Assembly: GCF_001854765.1 (NCBI RefSeq)
Contig: NZ_LJJE01000036.1
Location: 186,001 to 250,000, forward strand
DNA length: 64,000 nucleotides
Origin: Vibrio sonorensis
Lineage (GTDB): Bacteria > Pseudomonadota > Gammaproteobacteria > Enterobacterales > Vibrionaceae
Direction: 5' to 3'
Part shown: one piece after another, positions 9,497 to 17,300 of the stretch
How positions within the stretch are numbered: position 1 is the stretch's first letter
How the letters are laid out: each line of letters opens with the position of its first letter
The notes under the pieces: model-generated
The model's input: only the letters and a program-made list of their open reading frames with translations
What the model was told of the DNA's origin: nothing
Databases searched by the model: none
Program-made: the position numbers and the translations under genes

Positions 9497-9952
9497 TTAC
9501 TCGTCGACAAGCTGCTCTTTCAGTTTAGTGATAAAGGCGATCATTTCAGTTTCACCGCCTTTGGGGGCATTGGGTGCTTCGGAAAACTTTACTCCCCAAT
9601 AGGCTTGTTCGGTATCTTGATATCTTGGAACCAGCCATATGTGAAAATGCTCTACAGCATCGCCAAAAACCCAGTTGTAGACATGAGCGATGTCGCTTTG
9701 TTGGTAGAGGATTCTATTAACCGCTCTCATTAACAAGCCGAGTTGGGTTGATTCGTTATCGCTGAGCTCTGCCCAGTTTTTAAGGTGACGCTTTGGCTCT
9801 ATTATTAGAGCACCGATATAGTTACTTTGATCTTCGGTTCTATCAGGTGCGTGGGCAACCACGAAGTCGGGAAAATCGTCGAAGGGTAGAACCAAACCTT
9901 GGTGTTGGGTTTGGTGCTTGTGGCACACAAAACAATTCATATTGCTATCCAT
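9497..9952 (-). CDS. HIT-family nucleotide-binding protein
   Basis: A 151-residue (147 if the ATG at 9940 is used) histidine-triad protein. The C-terminal half has EHFHIWLVPR, the alternating-histidine active site that hydrolyses or transfers nucleotidyl groups through a phosphohistidine. Near the N terminus CFVC plus a following His may form the zinc site seen in the HIT/GalT superfamily. LIIEPKRHLKNW matches the family segment that positions the phosphate. Substrates of such proteins are usually dinucleoside polyphosphates or AMP-linked compounds; this one is not assignable further. Cytoplasmic. Confidence 0.75.
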   Translation of the reverse strand: MDSNMNCFVCHKHQTQHQGLVLPFDDFPDFVVAHAPDRTEDQSNYIGALIIEPKRHLKNWAELSDNESTQLGLLMRAVNRILYQQSDIAHVYNWVFGDAVEHFHIWLVPRYQDTEQAYWGVKFSEAPNAPKGGETEMIAFITKLKEQLVDE

Positions 9953-10012
9953 TTCATATAGTTATGGATTTATAGTAAACATTGCGCGCTTGAATGGTCA
10001 ATTAGGAAGAGT

Positions 10013-10036
10013 AAAAAGGCAGCCAACTGGCTGCCT
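10013..10036 (-). terminator. Rho-independent terminator of the NlpA/MetQ-type gene
   Basis: AGGCAGCC and GGCTGCCT (10017-10024 and 10029-10036) form an 8-bp stem with a four-base loop. On the minus strand it is followed by five T residues, ten bases beyond the lipoprotein stop codon. Confidence 0.85.
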
Positions 10037-10045
10037 GATTGATTA

Positions 10046-10849
10046 TTAGAAAGCGGGCTCAATAGTGCCGTTAAACGTTTTTGCTAGATAGTCTCTGATC
10101 GGTTGAGATTGGTAAATCTCGACAAACTTTTTATAGTCAGGGTTATCTTGGTTTTCAGCTTTTGTTGCAATGACCATAACGGCTAGTGCTGCGTCTTTAG
10201 GCTCTAGGAAAATCCCTTTTTCTTTTGGATCTAAGCCCGAAGACATCACGTAGTTCATGGTAATTGCCGCAGCGTCAACGTCGTCCAAGGTACGAGGCAA
10301 TTGAGCCGCATCCACTTCAATGATTTCGATGTTTTTCGGATTGTCGACGATATCAGTGATCCCCGCTTTATGACCAACGCCTTGCTTAAGAGTGATAAGT
10401 TTAGCTTCTTCGAGTAGAAGCAAGCCACGGCCACCGTTAGTAGGGTCGTTTGGAATAGCAACACGAGCATTTTCTGGTAACTCGGCTAGTGATTTAACTT
10501 TGCTTGAGTAGATACCCATTCGCATCAAAATCGACTGACCAACGGAAACAAGGTTAGTGTTTCTGCTTTCATTGAAGTTGTTCAAGAAAGGTACGTGCTG
10601 GTAACTGTTTATATCGATGCTGCCATCGGCGAGTGCAGCATTAGGGGTAATAAAGTCAGAGAACTCTACCACTTCAACTTGTAAACCGTGCAGTTTTGCT
10701 TCTTTAGCAACGGCCTCAACCACTTGTGCGTGAGGGCCTACCGTTGCACCTACTTTTATAATTTTGGCTTCTTCTTCACCACACGCCGCAAGACCAACAA
10801 CGGCCGCTAGGGTAAGTAGTGTGCGCACGGATTGTTTGATGACTTTCAT
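10046..10849 (-). CDS. MetQ/NlpA-type substrate-binding lipoprotein
   Basis: Lipoprotein of the D-methionine-binding MetQ/NlpA family. A signal sequence ends in the lipobox VGLAAC, so it should be lipid-anchored in the inner membrane. The mature part begins IIKVGATVGPHAQVVEAV and contains INSYQHVPFLNNF and IPNDPTNGGRGLLLL, all family hallmarks; the NDPTNGGRAL segment lines the methionine pocket. I choose the ATG at 10849 (MKVIKQ) because GGAG lies ten bases ahead, rather than the ATG four codons upstream. No metN or metI gene is adjacent, so it is an orphan like NlpA and may feed a MetNI transporter encoded elsewhere. Confidence 0.85.
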   Translation of the reverse strand: MKVIKQSVRTLLTLAAVVGLAACGEEEAKIIKVGATVGPHAQVVEAVAKEAKLHGLQVEVVEFSDFITPNAALADGSIDINSYQHVPFLNNFNESRNTNLVSVGQSILMRMGIYSSKVKSLAELPENARVAIPNDPTNGGRGLLLLEEAKLITLKQGVGHKAGITDIVDNPKNIEIIEVDAAQLPRTLDDVDAAAITMNYVMSSGLDPKEKGIFLEPKDAALAVMVIATKAENQDNPDYKKFVEIYQSQPIRDYLAKTFNGTIEPAF

Positions 10850-11126
10850 ACTTTTCTCCATCTCAGTAACGAAAGATTGCCAGATGTCTGGATGGCTATA
10901 ATGTTTGTTTATAATAATTTATGCAACTAATTTTTTTCTTTATTTTCAGTGGTTTTGTACGGTAAATCAGGGGCTTTTATTGTGGTAATCATTAGTGAAG
11001 CATGGGAAGGACTTGGCATTATTAGTAAAAGTTTTGTCGTATAAATGCAAATACTGATAGTTTAAACTACTATTTTTGTTTCATATGCTGAGCTAGCTAT
11101 TTATACGATAAACCAAGGAGATACAC

Positions 11127-11624
11127 ATGACACAGTTTTGCCAATTGATCTCTGATTATCATCAGCAACTGAACGATGGTCGAATGCAAAAGGCGTATCA
11201 CGGTCTTCAGATTTACCTCGGATCTCTAAAAGCTTGGTTTAACAAAAACCTTCCTCAAGACTATTCAGTAGGAAACTTATCACCGGGCTATATGGACTAT
11301 AGCTATTTTCCTTTTTTCAACCGCTTCTTACGTTCTAGAAAACTGCGTTTTGGAATCGTGCTTAACCATGAAGATATGCGTTTTGAACTATGGCTAATGG
11401 GACAAAACAGCTCGGTCCAAGACAAATACTGGCAACATTTAAAGGGAACCAAATGGAATCGTCATTTGTCTGATATGCCGAGATATTCTGTTTTGGAAGC
11501 CATACTTGTCGAAGAGCCGGATTTTTCTGATCTGGAATCTCTGAACCGAGAGATCTACCAACGGGCTTCACTGGTGACTGATGAAGTGGTGTCATATATT
11601 CGTGCCACCCCTTGGACTGACTAA
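11127..11624 (+). CDS. DUF7000-like conserved protein
   Basis: A 165-residue soluble protein with no signal peptide. Segments such as QKAYHGLQIYLGSLKAWF, GYMDYSYFPFF, LRFGIVLNHEDMRFELWLMGQN and DKYWQHLK match what I remember of the DUF7000 family of short bacterial proteins of unknown role; the assignment is from memory. It is preceded by AAGGAG and stands alone between the NlpA-type gene (divergent) and an exported hydrolase. Confidence 0.6.
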   Translation: MTQFCQLISDYHQQLNDGRMQKAYHGLQIYLGSLKAWFNKNLPQDYSVGNLSPGYMDYSYFPFFNRFLRSRKLRFGIVLNHEDMRFELWLMGQNSSVQDKYWQHLKGTKWNRHLSDMPRYSVLEAILVEEPDFSDLESLNREIYQRASLVTDEVVSYIRATPWTD

Positions 11625-11810
11625 TGCTGCGGTTACTTGTTTACTCTGGATTTCTTGAGTAATACAACACGGCTTAGATTGGCGTTGATGATTTGGTAAA
11701 CCGCAATTTGGGACAATTTTTCACTGACAACAGAATGATAAGGTAATCAGCTAAAATGAATGCCTTCTTCACAGCGACCGTGTTTGAAGGAGGATAGAAA
11801 AAGGGAACCT

Positions 11811-12743
11811 ATGAAACATCAAAACCGTCTAGTGGCGACACTTGGAGTTTTCGCTGCAATCATTTCGAGTCATGTGTTCGCGTCGCAAGAGTTTACAGCA
11901 AATAGAACCGATGGAAGCAAAATTCACTTCTACCTAAAAAAAGCGGATCCTGCTATCGCACCTACAGAATTACTGGTGATTGCACAAGGTTCAGATTGCA
12001 ACAGCGTTTATCACAATAACAAGATCAACCAGACTTTTAGCCATATTCTGCCAAATGCCGATGTCTTAACCGTTGAAAAGTACGGTATCAATTCTAGCCT
12101 GCCGTGGAGTGACGATGTTGAAAGAGCAGACTGTCCGCAAGCGTATTTAGTCCATGATTCTCTTGACCAAAGAGTCATGGACTATAAACAAGTGATATCT
12201 CTGCTTAAAAGTGAGCGTGATTACTCCAGAATTGTCGTTGTAGGTGGTAGTGAGGGAGCGCTTGTTTCTAATTTGTTGGCCGCAGAACAAGACGTGGTGG
12301 ATCAGAGTGTCGCCTTAAACGGCGGAGGACGATGGTTTACGGATGATATGCTTCACAGCATCAAATCTGAAGTCCCATCCGAAGATCTTTATCAGCAAAT
12401 TGAAGCTGAGGTGTTTGAATTTGTCACCTATCTTAAAAACAGCGAACCATCCGATTTTGTCGAAAGCGGGCATGGCTATCATTGGTGGAAATCAATGGTA
12501 GAGCTTGATCAGCAAGCAGTGATCGGAAAAATCACCTCGCCAATTTTGATCGTTCAGGCGGAAAAAGACAGTAACGTATCATTTGAGCAAACTGAAATTA
12601 TGGTTAACAAGCTTGCAGAGAAGCAGAGTAACATTACATTCAAAACATACCCCAATCTTGACCACAGTTTTATCGCTCCAAACGGCGACAATCTTTCCAA
12701 GCAAGTGGCCGAAGATGTTGCCCGATGGCTTGAGCAGTTTTAA
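11811..12743 (+). CDS. Exported alpha/beta hydrolase
   Basis: A 310-residue protein starting at the ATG of MKHQNRL, which has AGGAGG and AGGGA sequences upstream; the longer frame from 11760 adds an unlikely extension. A signal peptide of about 24 residues ends at SHVFA. The nucleophile elbow is VVGGSEGA (Ser in GGSEG), an acidic residue lies in VQAEKDSN, and the catalytic His is in NLDHSF near the C terminus, so the triad of the alpha/beta-hydrolase fold is complete. It would act in the periplasm or outside the cell as an esterase or peptidase; substrate unknown. Confidence 0.75.
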   Translation: MKHQNRLVATLGVFAAIISSHVFASQEFTANRTDGSKIHFYLKKADPAIAPTELLVIAQGSDCNSVYHNNKINQTFSHILPNADVLTVEKYGINSSLPWSDDVERADCPQAYLVHDSLDQRVMDYKQVISLLKSERDYSRIVVVGGSEGALVSNLLAAEQDVVDQSVALNGGGRWFTDDMLHSIKSEVPSEDLYQQIEAEVFEFVTYLKNSEPSDFVESGHGYHWWKSMVELDQQAVIGKITSPILIVQAEKDSNVSFEQTEIMVNKLAEKQSNITFKTYPNLDHSFIAPNGDNLSKQVAEDVARWLEQF

Positions 12744-12821
12744 AGGGCAAAAGGTATAGGGTTTAGCAAGTTTCGATAAATTAGTTTAGTCTGCATCTTT
12801 TAACAGTTTGAGAGGTAAGCG

Positions 12822-13214
12822 TTGAAAATTTTATCTAGTGTCGCGTGGATACATTGCAAGGATAACAAAGTGCTTTGTGTTCGGTCCCATGGCAAAGACA
12901 AATTTTTTATTCCCGGCGGTAAGTTTGAATTGGGAGAAAGTGATCAACAAGCCTTGAAGCGTGAGATAAAAGAAGAGCTTAGTATTGACTTAGACGAGTC
13001 ATCAATTGAGTTTGCTACGGTGGTTAAAGACGTGGCTTACGGCTTGGAAAACACGCAAGTCGAAATGCATTGCTACAGGGCCGAGTATTCGGGCGACCTA
13101 ACGCCATGTGCCGAAATCGCAGAGCTTGATTGGGTCACATTGGATGATCTTGATAAGTGTGCTCCAGCAGCGCAGCAAGCCGTAACGTTCGCGTTAACAG
13201 GTTCCAACGAGTGA
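12822..13214 (+). CDS. NUDIX hydrolase
   Basis: A 130-residue NUDIX protein. The box reads GGKFELGESDQQALKREIKEELSI, matching GX5EX7REUXEE with the catalytic glutamates intact. It hydrolyses nucleoside diphosphates linked to another moiety; the exact substrate is not evident. The start is TTG, supported by AGAGG eight bases upstream. Its TGA overlaps the GTG of the next gene by the tetranucleotide GTGA (13211-13214), indicating an operon with the GNAT genes that follow. Confidence 0.85.
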   Translation: MKILSSVAWIHCKDNKVLCVRSHGKDKFFIPGGKFELGESDQQALKREIKEELSIDLDESSIEFATVVKDVAYGLENTQVEMHCYRAEYSGDLTPCAEIAELDWVTLDDLDKCAPAAQQAVTFALTGSNE

Positions 13215-13794
13215 AAGTTGAGCAAGGGTGGTTACCCGAGCAGACGGATCAGGCGGTTGAACTGTATGAACAAGCGTTTGGGAGAAAGCTAGCGGTAGCC
13301 ATTCCTGCACGTAGTAAAAGATTGGCATTGCTTCGCGAAGTTATGGATCCTGACTACGCATTTACTATCAATCTCGAAGGTCAGTTAGTGGCCATGGTTG
13401 GATACCAGAATAAGCAAGGTGGTCTCACAGCGCGTTTTACGCTCGGTGCACTTATTTCTCACTTGGGTTGCTTGAGGGGTATTAGAGCCTGATCATCTTG
13501 ATGGTTTTGGATCGACCCATTAAAAATGATGAACTGGTGCTTGACGGCATTGCAGTGTCTGCCGCGCAAAGAAGTCGTGGGCTGGGTAGCCAACTGTTAA
13601 ATCACGTTAAAGAGTTTGTCATTGAGAACCGCTATCAATCTGTTCGGCTTGATGTCGTCAATACCAATCCAAAAGCGAAAGCGCTCTATTTGCGACACGG
13701 CTTTAAAGTCACGTCAGAAGATCACTGGCCTTCGATATACCGCTCGTTTGGTTTTTCGTCGGTTGCAACAATGGTATATTCACTAACCAACTGA
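13211..13794 (+). CDS. GNAT acetyltransferase, interrupted by a one-base frameshift
   Basis: Read from the GTG at 13211, the first frame gives the N-terminal GNAT half ending LGALISHLGCLRGIRA; the rest continues in another frame as LDGIAVSAAQRSRGLGSQLLNHV (acetyl-CoA loop RSRGLGSQLL) through LDVVNTNPKAKALYLRHGF. The switch lies between 13483 and 13492 and corresponds to loss of one base; restored, the protein has 194 residues and a normal GNAT layout. It is coupled to the NUDIX gene by a GTGA overlap. Substrate unknown. A base-calling error is more likely than decay, because both halves are otherwise well conserved. Confidence 0.75.
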
Positions 13795-13815
13795 TTTTTA
13801 AATAATTAGCAAGAT

Positions 13816-14325
13816 ATGATGTACAAGGTAGAACCCGCTCGATTATCTGATGCCCAAGGGGTTTTGGATTTAAAGTATCAACTCGATGCAGAATCAAAGT
13901 TTATGATGCTTGAAAAAGGCGAACGAACAACGAGTTTGGAAGAGCAAAAAGCGATCTTGAAATCCTTTGAAAGCAGTTCAAGTGAAGTGATGTTGCTTGC
14001 TAAGTCTGAATCAGAAGTTGTTGGCTTTGTCGTTGGTATTGGCAACCAATATCAGCGAAACAAACACACCCTAAATTGCATTATAGGCGTGTTAAAAGCT
14101 GCCAGTGGAAACGGTTTAGGGAAACGTTTAATGACATCTTTGGAAAACTGGGCAGAGCAAAACCACTTCACGCGACTTGAACTGACGGTGATGTGCCACA
14201 ACGAGCGAGCCATAGGTCTTTATCAGTCACAAGGTTTTGTTATTGAAGGTACGCGCAAACACTCGTTAGTGGTGGATGGAGATTACATTGATGAGTATTC
14301 AATGGCTAAGTTAATCGATCGCTAA
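13816..14325 (+). CDS. GNAT acetyltransferase
   Basis: A 169-residue GNAT protein. The acetyl-CoA loop is GNGLGKRLM preceded by the beta4 strand NCIIGVLKAA, followed by ELTVMCHNERAIGLYQSQGFVIEGTRKHS, a pattern shared with RimJ-like and diamine acetyltransferases, whose ending IDEYSMAKLI is typical. It follows the broken GNAT gene by 21 bases and probably belongs to the NUDIX-GNAT-GNAT operon. Substrate not assignable. Confidence 0.85.
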   Translation: MMYKVEPARLSDAQGVLDLKYQLDAESKFMMLEKGERTTSLEEQKAILKSFESSSSEVMLLAKSESEVVGFVVGIGNQYQRNKHTLNCIIGVLKAASGNGLGKRLMTSLENWAEQNHFTRLELTVMCHNERAIGLYQSQGFVIEGTRKHSLVVDGDYIDEYSMAKLIDR

Positions 14326-14336
14326 CGAAATAATTT

Positions 14337-14356
14337 TACTGTATATATATACAGTC
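14337..14356. promoter_or_regulatory. LexA (SOS) box
   Basis: TACTGTATATATATACAGTC: CTGT-N8-ACAG with an alternating TA core, 19 of 20 positions equal to the enterobacterial LexA consensus, and an 18-bp perfect palindrome. It lies 53 bases before the alpha/beta hydrolase ATG, a normal place for a LexA operator over a promoter. Confidence 0.85.
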
Positions 14357-14408
14357 TTATAAAAGAGCGTTAAACTGAGCTTCTTTAACAATAATCAAGG
14401 AAGTCAGT

Positions 14409-15329
14409 ATGGTTAGTTTGTTAGAAGCGGGTATACGCCCACTGGTAGAAGGCTTTATTCAAGATGGGCGGCCTTGTCCATCTAGCTTACCTGTTGAAGT
14501 ACGCCGCGCTGGTTATCTTGCGAGTACCGATCTCGCGGGAAAAAGTGAACCGGTATTCAAAGAGTGGTTAGAGAGTATCGAAGGTTTTACCTTTCGCGTA
14601 TTTCGACCAAGTGATGAAGACAACCTTCCCTTAATCCTCTATTTTCACGGAGGCTGCTTTATTAGTGGCAGCTACCAAACTCATGAACAACAACTGCGGG
14701 AGTTGGCAACGCAATCCAATAGTGTCGTAGTTTGTCTCAGTTACCGACTCGCGCCTGAGAATGTCTATCCAACGGCTCATGATAACGTTTTCCGAGCTTC
14801 ACAATTAGCCAGAGAAAGGGCTGAGCAATTTGGTGCGCGCAAAGACAGAGTTCACTTTGTCGGTGATAGTGCTGGTGGGCACTTAGCGCTGTCGACAGCA
14901 TTGAGATTAAAGCAGGCAGGTAAATGGCAGGCGAGTAGTCTTGTACTTATCTACCCAATGTTAGACCCCTATGGTTTAAGTGAAAGCTATCGCGAGAACG
15001 GCAAAGACTACATTATTACCGCGAATATGTTGCTTTCTGGCTTTGACATGTATCGCAATGGATTGGAACAGGCAGAAGCCCCAGAGCTGTTCCCACTGCA
15101 AAGAGAGGACTTGGCTGGCTTACCAAGAACGCACATTTTGACCGCCGAGTTCGATCCTTTACACGATGAGGGTGAAGCTTTGAATTATCTATTAAAAGAA
15201 CAAGGTGTCGATACTCACTATCAAATGTACCCAGGCGTTATACACGGTTTTTATCAGCTTTCGGGTGTGAGTGAATCTGCCCGTTATTCAATTAAAGAGA
15301 TCAGTAAGTTTCTCAATAAAAGCCGCTAA
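14409..15329 (+). CDS. Alpha/beta hydrolase of the hormone-sensitive-lipase (GDXG) family
   Basis: A 306-residue cytoplasmic carboxylesterase-like enzyme. The oxyanion-hole motif HGGCFISG lies near residue 80 and the nucleophile motif GDSAGG near residue 156; the acidic residue is in AEFDPLHDEG and the His in VIHGFYQ, completing the HSL-family triad. It would hydrolyse short acyl esters. The start ATG follows AAGGA. A near-consensus LexA box sits 53 bases upstream, so expression is probably derepressed by DNA damage, unusual for an esterase. It is monocistronic and convergent with the next gene. Confidence 0.85.
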   Translation: MVSLLEAGIRPLVEGFIQDGRPCPSSLPVEVRRAGYLASTDLAGKSEPVFKEWLESIEGFTFRVFRPSDEDNLPLILYFHGGCFISGSYQTHEQQLRELATQSNSVVVCLSYRLAPENVYPTAHDNVFRASQLARERAEQFGARKDRVHFVGDSAGGHLALSTALRLKQAGKWQASSLVLIYPMLDPYGLSESYRENGKDYIITANMLLSGFDMYRNGLEQAEAPELFPLQREDLAGLPRTHILTAEFDPLHDEGEALNYLLKEQGVDTHYQMYPGVIHGFYQLSGVSESARYSIKEISKFLNKSR

Positions 15330-15380
15330 TCAATAGTCAGAGTAGCTTCCGTTTTAGAGTTTGAGGGTATCCGAAAAGGC

Positions 15381-15758
15381 TTATTGGTTACAAAGAAAAC
15401 CGCGGTGGGCTGGTTCGGTCACGGTTGTTTTTTCTCTGAGGCTTCGATAGAAAGTTACATGCCAAACTTGTCCATTTTCTAGCTCGAACTCAACGGCATA
15501 GTTGGTACCATTCACGACTTGAGAGCGAACGTCGGTGACTTTTTTTAGTCCGGCTGGGAGGTTCATCTCAGCCATAATCTGCATCAGCGATTCGGTGACT
15601 TGTTGTGATGGGGATGTTTTGGTCCAGCCACCAACAAGGTTGGGTTGCTGGTGGCAGGCGGGATTGAACTCCTTCGAGCTTGCGTGACTAGCTAGCGTCG
15701 TTGTGCTTAAACTCAGTGCTGAAAAGAACAAAACAAGAGCAAGAGAGAGTGTCTTCAT
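15381..15758 (-). CDS. Exported cystatin-like small protein
   Basis: A 125-residue protein starting at MKTLSLAL, with GGAGG seven bases upstream; the frame opens further upstream but without a ribosome site. A signal peptide of about 23 residues (ending TTLASHA) is followed by a small domain with SQVVNGTNYAVEFEL, resembling the QxVxG inhibitory loop of cystatins, and WHVTFYRSLRE. Two cysteines (in NPACHQQ and GFLCNQ) may form a disulfide. The cystatin reading is a motif match only; an inhibitor role is not shown. Confidence 0.6.
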   Translation of the reverse strand: MKTLSLALVLFFSALSLSTTTLASHASSKEFNPACHQQPNLVGGWTKTSPSQQVTESLMQIMAEMNLPAGLKKVTDVRSQVVNGTNYAVEFELENGQVWHVTFYRSLREKTTVTEPAHRGFLCNQ

Positions 15759-15965
15759 ATTATGCCTCCGAGTCTGTTTTTCTAGCATGAACAAGTTTCT
15801 AAGCGTGGTCAATTTACAAGCTGGATTTTGACGATTTTCTTACATTTTGACGGTGTTATAACGCGAATTGCTCAGAGTTAGCTTTACCTCAAAGTTATCA
15901 ATGAACTATAGCGTTACTTGTACGTATAAAGTCGTTCATTTATAAAGTTTTTAGCTGGAAAGAAA

Positions 15966-17297
15966 ATGGCAAGAAATGTCGGGCTATACTGGTTTACCAA
16001 TGATTTAAGGGTGAGCGACAACCCTTTGTTGGCAAAAGCGGCCAATGAGGTCGATGAACTGATATGCGTGTACTGTATGCCCCAATTGACCCCGTTCCTT
16101 GCGCGCTTTTCCCAGCAAACTCAGTTTGGTCTGGCTAAACAGCATTTTTTGTCAGAGTCGCTCTTGGATTTGAAGGGGTCCCTAGAGAGGCTTGGGCAAC
16201 GTCTTCACGTGTTTAACCAGACCGCCTATCCAGTACTTAAATCACTGATTGCCGATTGCAAAGTGACTCACTTTTATACCAACGAATCTGCAGGTTATGA
16301 CGAAAGAGAACAGTTGACCGCGTTGCAAATAGAGTTTCCTGAAGTAATTGTTATTACACAAGCGCAAAACACTCTGTTTAGCCTTTCTCAGCTACCATTT
16401 GAGCTATCCAAGCTACAGGCAACGTTTACTCAATTCAAAAACAGAGTAGAAAAAGTCGCGATTAGACTCCCGCAAAGCAAAGTGACTTTTCTTCCTCGAC
16501 CAAAAGAGATGGTTTGGCGATTTGAACTGCCGCAGTTGTCAAATAAACCTCGTCATCAGTACCCGTTTTTTGTCGGCGGGGAAACTGCGGCAAACTTTCA
16601 CTGCCAAACTTATTTTTCCCATCGTTGGGCGAGTTGTTACAAAGAGACGCGAAATGAGTTGGATGGGCAAACCCATTCGACAAAATTTTCACCTTGGCTA
16701 GCGTTGGGGGCAATCTCACCAGTGAGTATTTACTTCCAGTTAAAGCAGTATGAGGGCGTTTATGGCAAAAACGATTCAACCTACTGGATCGGTTTCGAGC
16801 TGCTGTGGCGAGAATATTTCTACTGGTACGGGAGAAAACACAAGCGCAGCCTTTTTAGCTATTCAGGTATCACTGGAAAGTCGCCAATTGCGAGCTTTTA
16901 TCCGCAACGCTTCAAAGCGTGGGTAGAGGGAAACACTCCCTATCCTATCGTCAATGCTTGTATGAATCAGCTAAGAACTACGGGGTATCTGTCAAATCGC
17001 GGCAGGCAATTGGCTGCGAGCTGTTTTGTGAATGAATTGGGCCTTGATTGGCGACATGGTGCTGCTTATTTTGAAACCGCGTTGATAGATTATGACGTGG
17101 CTTCTAACTGGGGGAACTGGCAGTATCTTGCTGGAGTGGGGGCAGACCCTAGAGGTGCTAGGCAGTTCAATTTGGAGAAACAGACGGAAATGTACGACCC
17201 TGAACGCGCTTTTATTAACAAGTGGAAAGGGGAGTCTCGGCAAAGTGCAATAGATAGCGTTGACGCGGTTGACTGGCCAATAAGCTTCGAGGATTGA
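15966..17297 (+). CDS. Cryptochrome DASH-type photolyase
   Basis: A 443-residue flavoprotein of the photolyase/cryptochrome superfamily. The N-terminal Rossmann-like antenna domain begins with YWFTNDLRVSDNPLL; the C-terminal FAD domain contains FSPWLALGAISP, ELLWREYFYWYGRK, CMNQLRTTGYLSNRGRQLAASCF and DYDVASNWGNWQYLAGVGADPRG, the segments that bind FAD and the flipped base in Cry-DASH. Such proteins repair cyclobutane dimers in single-stranded or looped DNA and may signal blue light. The gene is followed after three bases by the iron-sulfur photolyase, so the two are co-transcribed. Confidence 0.9.
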   Translation: MARNVGLYWFTNDLRVSDNPLLAKAANEVDELICVYCMPQLTPFLARFSQQTQFGLAKQHFLSESLLDLKGSLERLGQRLHVFNQTAYPVLKSLIADCKVTHFYTNESAGYDEREQLTALQIEFPEVIVITQAQNTLFSLSQLPFELSKLQATFTQFKNRVEKVAIRLPQSKVTFLPRPKEMVWRFELPQLSNKPRHQYPFFVGGETAANFHCQTYFSHRWASCYKETRNELDGQTHSTKFSPWLALGAISPVSIYFQLKQYEGVYGKNDSTYWIGFELLWREYFYWYGRKHKRSLFSYSGITGKSPIASFYPQRFKAWVEGNTPYPIVNACMNQLRTTGYLSNRGRQLAASCFVNELGLDWRHGAAYFETALIDYDVASNWGNWQYLAGVGADPRGARQFNLEKQTEMYDPERAFINKWKGESRQSAIDSVDAVDWPISFED

Positions 17298-17300
17298 GTT

